Of a DNA stretch of 64,000 nucleotides, positions 59,696 through 64,000 are shown in pieces. Position 1 is the first letter of the stretch. Every line of letters begins with the position of its first letter. The notes beneath the pieces were generated by a model, which made no database searches, was not told the origin of the DNA, and was given only the letters and a program-made list of their open reading frames with translations. Source of the DNA: an uncultured Bacteroidales bacterium (GTDB lineage Bacteria; Bacteroidota; Bacteroidia; Bacteroidales; P3); the NCBI GenBank assembly GCA_900318275.1, contig ONJY01000007.1, positions 1 through 64,000 on the forward strand, written 5' to 3'. The position numbers and the translations under genes are program-made.

Positions 59696-60409
59696 TTAGA
59701 GGCTTGATACGGAATGCAGTTCTACTTCGTAGATGAAGGGGGTGTAGCCGGGAATGTCGCCGGATCCCTGTGGGCCGAATGCGAGCTGGTAGGGGAAGTA
59801 GAAGCGGTAGATGCTGCCTTCGTTCATGAGCATCATGCCCTCGATGAGGCCTTTGAACATGGGGTCGCCTATGACGTGGTTGATGGGCTCGCGTTTGCCG
59901 TAGGTCTGGTCATAGGGTTTGCCGTCTAGCATTGTGAAGCTGCGGTAGTCGAAGTAGACATGTGCGGCGTAGAAGGCTTTCTTGCCCTTGCCTTCTTTGA
60001 GCACTTCATAGTAGAAGCCCGACGGGTGTTTTTTGACGTTGGGATTCTCGGCGGTGAGGTTTTTGAAGTATTCTTCCTGCTTCTGGTCGACTATGGTTTG
60101 GCGGTCGGAGGTCTCGCGTTGCATCTGCATCTGCAACACGCGGGTGAGCTGCTGTAGTGCAGCATGGTAGGTGCTGTCGTCGATGGGTTGCGGGTCGCCG
60201 TTGAAGGTGGCCTCTATGGCGCGCATGAAGACGTCGTGGTCGATGTCTTTGAATGGGCCGGCTTTGATACCTTCGACGGTGTTGCGGCCGAGGATCCACG
60301 AGAAGGTGTCGGTGACGTCCTCGAGGACCGGCGTTTTGGGTTTGTGGCATGCGGTGAGCAGCAGCATTGCTGCGGCCATTGCGGCAAAGGTGGTTTTCTT
60401 GAGTGACAT
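59696..60409 (-). CDS. FKBP-type peptidyl-prolyl isomerase lipoprotein
   Basis: 237 aa. Lipoprotein signal ending MLLLTAC (Cys21). Helical FKBP_N-like region (about 30-125: TFSWILGRNTVEGIKAG...QKQEEYFKNLTAENPNVKKHPSGFYYEVLKEG), then an FKBP domain (AAHVYFDYRSFTMLDGKPYDQTYGKREPINHVIGDPMFKGLIEGMMLMNEGSIYRFYFPYQLAFGPQGSGDIPGYTPFIYEVEL). The Mip/FkpA type, a periplasmic folding helper. It is 15 nt downstream of the glycosyl-phosphate transferase gene and co-directional. Confidence 0.9.
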   Translation of the reverse strand: MSLKKTTFAAMAAAMLLLTACHKPKTPVLEDVTDTFSWILGRNTVEGIKAGPFKDIDHDVFMRAIEATFNGDPQPIDDSTYHAALQQLTRVLQMQMQRETSDRQTIVDQKQEEYFKNLTAENPNVKKHPSGFYYEVLKEGKGKKAFYAAHVYFDYRSFTMLDGKPYDQTYGKREPINHVIGDPMFKGLIEGMMLMNEGSIYRFYFPYQLAFGPQGSGDIPGYTPFIYEVELHSVSSL

Positions 60410-60424
60410 ATCGGTTGTTGTGTT

Positions 60425-61846
60425 TTATTTTCCTCGTCCTTGGATTATGATGATGACGGTGTAGAGTAGTATCTTGAGGTCGGTGGTGAGTGACATGTTG
60501 TCGAGGTAGAGCAGGTCGTAGCGCAGGCGCTCCACCATCTCGTCGACGTTGGAGGCGTAGCCGTAGCGTACCTGACCCCACGATGTGATGCCGGGTTTGA
60601 CGCGTTGCAGCAGCAGGTATTCCGGTGCCCGTTTCACTATCTGGTCGATGTAGAACTGACGCTCGGGACGCGGGCCTACGAGCGACATGGTGCCGCGGAG
60701 CACGTTGTAGAACTGCGGTATCTCGTCGAGGCGCACCTTGCGCATGAAACGGCCGAAGGGTGTGATGCGTGGGTCGTTGTCCTTTGACAGTGCGGGGCCT
60801 GCCTGCTCGGCGTCGACATACATGGAGCGGAATTTGTGCATTTTGAAGGGGCGTCCGAGGTGGCCGATGCGCTCCTGGGCGTAGAAGACAGGGCCCGGGG
60901 AGGTGGCTTTGACTATGATGGCGGTGACGACATAGACGGGGGAGAGGAGAATCATGGCGACGAGCGAGATGACGATGTCAAAGATGCGCTTGAGCGAGTA
61001 CTGCCACTCGGGCATGAGGCGGTTGTTGATGACGATGAAAGGCGCGTGGAAGATGGAATGCTGGTGTATGGCGCCGACGGAGATGTCGCGCGCGTCGGGC
61101 GTAATCTTAATTATAATGTCGCCGCATGAATTGATGGCGAGGAGGGTCTCCTGGAGCAGGTCTTTCTGGTCGGGCTCCAGAGCCACGATAGCTTCTTCGA
61201 TGCGCTGTCGCTTGGCTATGTGGCGCAGGTCGTCGAGGGTGCCGAGCCGGGGCATGATGGAGTCGAGGGCTGAAGGCTGGGGCGTGGTGGCCGACAGGTC
61301 GATGTACCCGATGAAGAGGTTGCCGGAATAGGTCTCCTGGTTCTCAAGGTCGTTGTATGTCTGCAGGGCTCTAGGGCCTGAACCTATCATGACGGTGGGG
61401 AAGCCGAGCTGGCGTGTGTGGACGGCGCGGACGGTGTGCGAGGTGATGATGAGGCGGGGGATGTAGGTGAGGGTGAAGTGGACACCGAAAAGGAAGAGGA
61501 AGCTGGTGTAGTAGTTGCGGTAGGTGCTGATATGGTCGTCTACGAGAAGGAGGAAGAAGATGGCGACGACACCGATGAGCGATGCAAGCAGGGTGTCGAG
61601 CAGTTCGGTGAGGCGTGCGCGGCGCAGTACGTTGCGGTATGCGCCCTGTATGGTGTAGAGTGAGAGCCATCCTGCGGGCACAAGGATGAGGCCGAACCAG
61701 AAGTTGCTGTCGTTGAACACGTCGGCCACGTCGCTGAAGCCGGTATGCTCAAACGCCACCTTGCGGAAGAGGAACAGGATTCCCCATGCAAGCATGGCGG
61801 AGAGGGTGTCGGCAATTATATATTTGGTGCGCTGCTTCTTTTCCAT
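60425..61846 (-). CDS. Undecaprenyl-phosphate sugar phosphotransferase (WcaJ/WbaP type)
   Basis: 473 aa inner-membrane enzyme that starts capsule, exopolysaccharide or O-antigen repeat units by loading a sugar-1-phosphate onto undecaprenyl phosphate. N-terminal four-helix part, a CoA-binding-like Rossmann region (VMIGSGPRALQTYNDLE...YIDLSA), and a C-terminal catalytic domain: LKRIFDIVISLVAMILLSP, SPGPVFYAQERIGHLGRPFKMHKFRSM, VRLDEIPQFYNVLRGTMSLVGPRPE. No glycosyltransferase cluster follows, so the rest of the pathway lies elsewhere. Confidence 0.92.
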   Translation of the reverse strand: MEKKQRTKYIIADTLSAMLAWGILFLFRKVAFEHTGFSDVADVFNDSNFWFGLILVPAGWLSLYTIQGAYRNVLRRARLTELLDTLLASLIGVVAIFFLLLVDDHISTYRNYYTSFLFLFGVHFTLTYIPRLIITSHTVRAVHTRQLGFPTVMIGSGPRALQTYNDLENQETYSGNLFIGYIDLSATTPQPSALDSIMPRLGTLDDLRHIAKRQRIEEAIVALEPDQKDLLQETLLAINSCGDIIIKITPDARDISVGAIHQHSIFHAPFIVINNRLMPEWQYSLKRIFDIVISLVAMILLSPVYVVTAIIVKATSPGPVFYAQERIGHLGRPFKMHKFRSMYVDAEQAGPALSKDNDPRITPFGRFMRKVRLDEIPQFYNVLRGTMSLVGPRPERQFYIDQIVKRAPEYLLLQRVKPGITSWGQVRYGYASNVDEMVERLRYDLLYLDNMSLTTDLKILLYTVIIIIQGRGK

Positions 61847-61853
61847 GGTTATG

Positions 61854-62777
61854 TTACAAGGAGATGCTTGTGGTTAATAGCTTTGCGTTGTCTATGTTGA
61901 CGGTGCCACCGACGCCGTCCTCGTTGACGGCCGAGAATGAGAGGGTGAAGGTATGCGGGTGGTTGAAATATGCCCAGGTGCGGCCAAGGTTGATGTACAG
62001 GTGCTGCCAATGCTGTATTGGGTTGATTGTCATCACCGAAAGGCGTTCTGATGCAGCGCCTTGTTGGCGTGATGCACGCATGTAGATGGAGAGAGGTAGG
62101 TCGGTCTTGATGTCGAGTTCGAGGTATACCACCTTGCCAGGGTCGAGGACGACGAGTGTGTCGCGGAGGTCGAAGGTGACGTAAGATTCCGACGGTGCCA
62201 CCGTGAGGCGTCCGTATCCGCTGCCGGTGCAGGCGCCAGTGGGGTCGTTGTCGACCCATTCGAGGGGCTCTTTGAAGCTTATGTGGGCCCGTGGGCGTTC
62301 GAACGACTCGAAGAGCTGGATGCTGTCCACCTGCGGATGCGGGCGGTAGGCCGTGGAGTCAATGCCGAGGTTGAGTGTGTCGCCGGAGCGGAGTGTCGTG
62401 CTGTCGGCAGCGGTGAGGTGTATGGGACTGTAGAATGTGTAGTAGGGCATTGCGCCTGAAATGCCGCTCTGCTCCACAGCGGGGAAGATGTCGATATAGT
62501 CGGCTTTGCCGCTGTAAAGCACCGGAATGGTGAAAGGCGTGCGGAAAAGGCCTATGGTGTCGACGCTGGAGCGTCCGGGATAATGCGCTACGACATAGGC
62601 CGCCACAATGTCATGGGTGAAGAATCCTTCATTGGTGGTGATGGAGGGTGTGGCCTTGAGGGCTATGCCGTCAAGGTGTAGGAAGGCCGGAGCCACAAAA
62701 TCGGTGTCCTTGCTGCATGATGCGAGGACAAGCAATGCCAGCATGAGGAGGCTGGCTCTCGTATATCGTTGATTCAC
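61854..62777 (-). CDS. Hypothetical lipoprotein with C-terminal carbohydrate-module-like domain
   Basis: 307 aa. Lipobox LVLASC (Cys21). I do not recognise the whole protein. Residues about 25-170 are beta-rich (LFRTPFTIPVLYSGKADYIDIFPAVEQSGIS), and residues about 185-307 look like a jelly-roll (YGRLTVAPSESYVTFDLRDTLVVLDPGKVVYLELDIKTDLPLSIYMRA...WQHLYINLGRTWAYF). That suggests a surface-exposed sandwich protein. It lies 7 nt upstream of the transferase gene on the same strand, so probably co-transcribed; a link to exopolysaccharide is only inference. Confidence 0.75.
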   Translation of the reverse strand: MNQRYTRASLLMLALLVLASCSKDTDFVAPAFLHLDGIALKATPSITTNEGFFTHDIVAAYVVAHYPGRSSVDTIGLFRTPFTIPVLYSGKADYIDIFPAVEQSGISGAMPYYTFYSPIHLTAADSTTLRSGDTLNLGIDSTAYRPHPQVDSIQLFESFERPRAHISFKEPLEWVDNDPTGACTGSGYGRLTVAPSESYVTFDLRDTLVVLDPGKVVYLELDIKTDLPLSIYMRASRQQGAASERLSVMTINPIQHWQHLYINLGRTWAYFNHPHTFTLSFSAVNEDGVGGTVNIDNAKLLTTSISL

Positions 62778-62852
62778 TATATTTGCAACTATAAAACGTA
62801 TATATTAACGGCGATGTGAATAAAATATTATTCACGAATGAAAAATAATGCG

Positions 62853-62860
62853 TATTTTTG
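62853..62860 (+). promoter_or_regulatory. Promoter -7 box of the HATPase operon
   Basis: TATTTTTG, 29 nt before the ATG at 62890; divergent from the lipoprotein gene. Confidence 0.6.
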
Positions 62861-62889
62861 CAGTCGCAAAACGATAAAACAGAGGTACG

Positions 62890-63438
62890 ATGAAAGAGTT
62901 GGCAATGCATGTGTACGACCTGATGGAGAATTCCACGGCGGCAAATGCGAAGGATGTGAAACTGACTATCGTGGACAGTCTGAAGAATAATGACTTCCAC
63001 TTTACGATAGAGGACAACGGCAAGGGTATGAGCCCCGAGTTCCTGGCCAAGGTGACGGACCCTTACACCACGAGCCGCACCACCCGCAAGGTGGGGTTGG
63101 GGCTGCCGTTGATTAAGATGAACACCGAGAAGTGCGGCGGCGGCATGAAGCTGACCTCCCAGGTTGGCGTGGGCACACGCCTGGAGTTCTGGTTCGAGCA
63201 CAACAACTGGGACCGCCCGCCGATGGGCGACCTGCCAGGCACGCTGGTGATGCTGCTCTCCGCCCACGAGGACATTCATTTCGTTATTACCTACCGCACC
63301 GACGAGGATGAGTTTGTGCTCGACACCGACGAGCTGAAAGAGGCGCTGGACGGCATGTCGATGAATGACATCCACATCATCAACTACCTCAAGGAGATGA
63401 TTGGTGAGAACCTCAAAGAGATAAAAGCCAACGAATGA
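62890..63438 (+). CDS. Stand-alone HATPase (histidine kinase-like ATP-binding) protein
   Basis: 182 aa without a histidine phosphotransfer or sensor domain. N box region LMENSTAANAKDVKLTI, G1 box IEDNGKGMSPEFLAKVTDPYTT, G2 box VGLGLPLIKMNTEKCGGGMKLTSQVGVGTRLEF. A C-terminal 70 residues (LSAHEDIHFVITYRTDEDEFVLDTDELKEALDGMS) are acidic and unusual. This type is often seen beside [FeFe]-hydrogenase or NuoE-like genes in anaerobes, but here none is adjacent. Its stop overlaps the next gene by 4 nt (ATGA). Partner unknown. Confidence 0.85.
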   Translation: MKELAMHVYDLMENSTAANAKDVKLTIVDSLKNNDFHFTIEDNGKGMSPEFLAKVTDPYTTSRTTRKVGLGLPLIKMNTEKCGGGMKLTSQVGVGTRLEFWFEHNNWDRPPMGDLPGTLVMLLSAHEDIHFVITYRTDEDEFVLDTDELKEALDGMSMNDIHIINYLKEMIGENLKEIKANE

Positions 63439-63932
63439 AACGCATCGGCGTATTGAGCGACACTCACGGCACACTGCCTAAGCAGGTGTATACTTTCTTC
63501 AAGGACTGCGACGAGTTGTGGCATGCCGGCGACATAGGCCCCGGAGTGCTGGATGAGCTGCGGGAGTGGAAACCCGTACGTGCCGTGTGGGGCAACTGTG
63601 ACAGCTTCGCCTTGCACTATGAACTGGAGGAGCGGGCTTTCTTTGAGGTCGAGGGACAACGGGTGCTGATGATGCACATCGGTGGCTGGCCCGGCCACTA
63701 CCCCTATGAGTTGCGCCGTACGCTGGAGCTCGCCAAGCCCGACATCTTCGTCTGTGGTCACAGCCACATACTGAAGGTAATGTACGACAAGGACTACAAC
63801 TTCCTGCATATCAACCCCGGCGCCGCCGGCAGGCAGGGCTTCCACAAGGTGGGTACGCTGGTGCGCTTTGTGCTGAAGCCTGAGCCCTCCGACCTCGAAA
63901 TAATGGATTTCCCCAAAATACCAAACGAATGA
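63435..63932 (+). CDS. YfcE/MJ0936-type metallophosphoesterase
   Basis: 165 aa cytoplasmic phosphodiesterase. Metal-site motifs in order: GVLSDTHG (D8, H10), HAGDIG (D32), WGNCD (N58 region), MMHIGG, CGHSHI. Complete set, so it should be active; physiological substrate unknown (phosphodiesters in assays of the family). Overlaps both neighbours by 4 nt. Confidence 0.92.
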   Translation: MKRIGVLSDTHGTLPKQVYTFFKDCDELWHAGDIGPGVLDELREWKPVRAVWGNCDSFALHYELEERAFFEVEGQRVLMMHIGGWPGHYPYELRRTLELAKPDIFVCGHSHILKVMYDKDYNFLHINPGAAGRQGFHKVGTLVRFVLKPEPSDLEIMDFPKIPNE

Positions 63933-64000
63933 ACGAACCTTCCACAGAGAGAATCTTTTCATTAGAGGAAATAGACTATGCCCGCTTCTGGGGGCAGAAC
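63929..64000 (+). CDS. Start of a gene, possibly phoH (truncated by window edge)
   Basis: ATG at 63929 overlaps the stop of the phosphoesterase gene (ATGA). The 24 visible codons read MNEPSTERIFSLEEIDYARF then WGQN. The string ending in FWGQN resembles the N terminus of Bacteroidota PhoH-like ATPases (short beta strand, then E-I-[DN]-x-x-x-F-[WF]-G). Too short to be certain. Confidence 0.4.
   Translation, partial: MNEPSTERIFSLEEIDYARFWGQN

Overview
The window looks like chromosomal DNA of an uncultured, strictly anaerobic Bacteroidales-type bacterium (Bacteroidota). Many genes are preceded by the Bacteroidota promoter pattern (a -33 TTG box, about 19 nt, then TAnnTTTG). There are cargo proteins with type IX secretion (T9SS) sorting domains of both the type A and type B kinds, a TonB-dependent receptor with a carboxypeptidase-like N-terminal domain, a gingipain-like C25 protease, and Bacteroidota families such as the BT_3928 family, DUF4293 and DUF1599. 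The genus cannot be named from the sequence alone. No rRNA, tRNA or CRISPR array was recognised.

Layout. 1-3.8 kb: trimeric electron-bifurcating-type [FeFe] hydrogenase (NuoF-like subunit cut by the window edge, catalytic HydA, NuoE-like subunit), closed by a strong terminator. 3.8-12.4 kb (minus strand): a lipoprotein, an OmpA-family outer-membrane protein with a very long Ala-rich middle, a large T9SS cargo, then the H-cluster maturase hydG behind a TM1266-type small regulator. 12.4-19.7 kb (minus): a T9SS type B cargo and a K+ uptake operon (trkA, a KtrB-like channel, a TrkH channel). 19.9-30.3 kb: M3 oligopeptidase, RNase R, long-chain acyl-CoA ligase (minus), holA, a small GxxExxY-protein element with inverted ends, and a TonB-dependent receptor. 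30.3-36 kb: repeat-rich DNA with an IS3-type transposase relic, a TIGR02757 protein, Na+/alanine symporter, D-Ala-D-Ala dipeptidase, PrxQ, a cation efflux protein. 36-41.2 kb: guanine deaminase, O6-alkylguanine-DNA methyltransferase, then a minus-strand operon (small ORF, small winged-helix protein, PhzF, DUF1295, rhodanese/beta-lactamase-fold lipoprotein, Dus). 41.5-47.8 kb (minus): M16 protease, HTH regulator with DUF2975 membrane protein, a short-repeat secreted protein, cdaA-folP. 48-57.9 kb (plus): DUF1599, BT_3928-like, DUF4293, tsaE, rsfS, ftsH, cdsA, psd, a pseudouridine synthase and the C25 protease. 57.9-64 kb: arginine decarboxylase-like enzyme, FKBP lipoprotein, polyprenyl sugar-phosphate transferase, a lipoprotein, an orphan HATPase, a phosphodiesterase and the start of a possible phoH.

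The most unusual property is the repeat content. Several classes of short, AT-rich, iterated sequence occupy the gene boundaries. They supply stop codons (the TonB receptor and TIGR02757 genes share one palindromic end; rsfS and the GxxExxY gene end inside repeats) and even a start codon (tsaE). Similar iterated tracts also lie in frame inside at least five enzyme genes. The best candidate for an undescribed system is the unit at 27305-27842: a GxxExxY gene with a PD-(D/E)XK-like motif, bounded by about 63-bp inverted ends. Its right end is tandemly amplified downstream, and a solo diverged copy lies 4 kb away, in the manner of a transposon with MITE derivatives.
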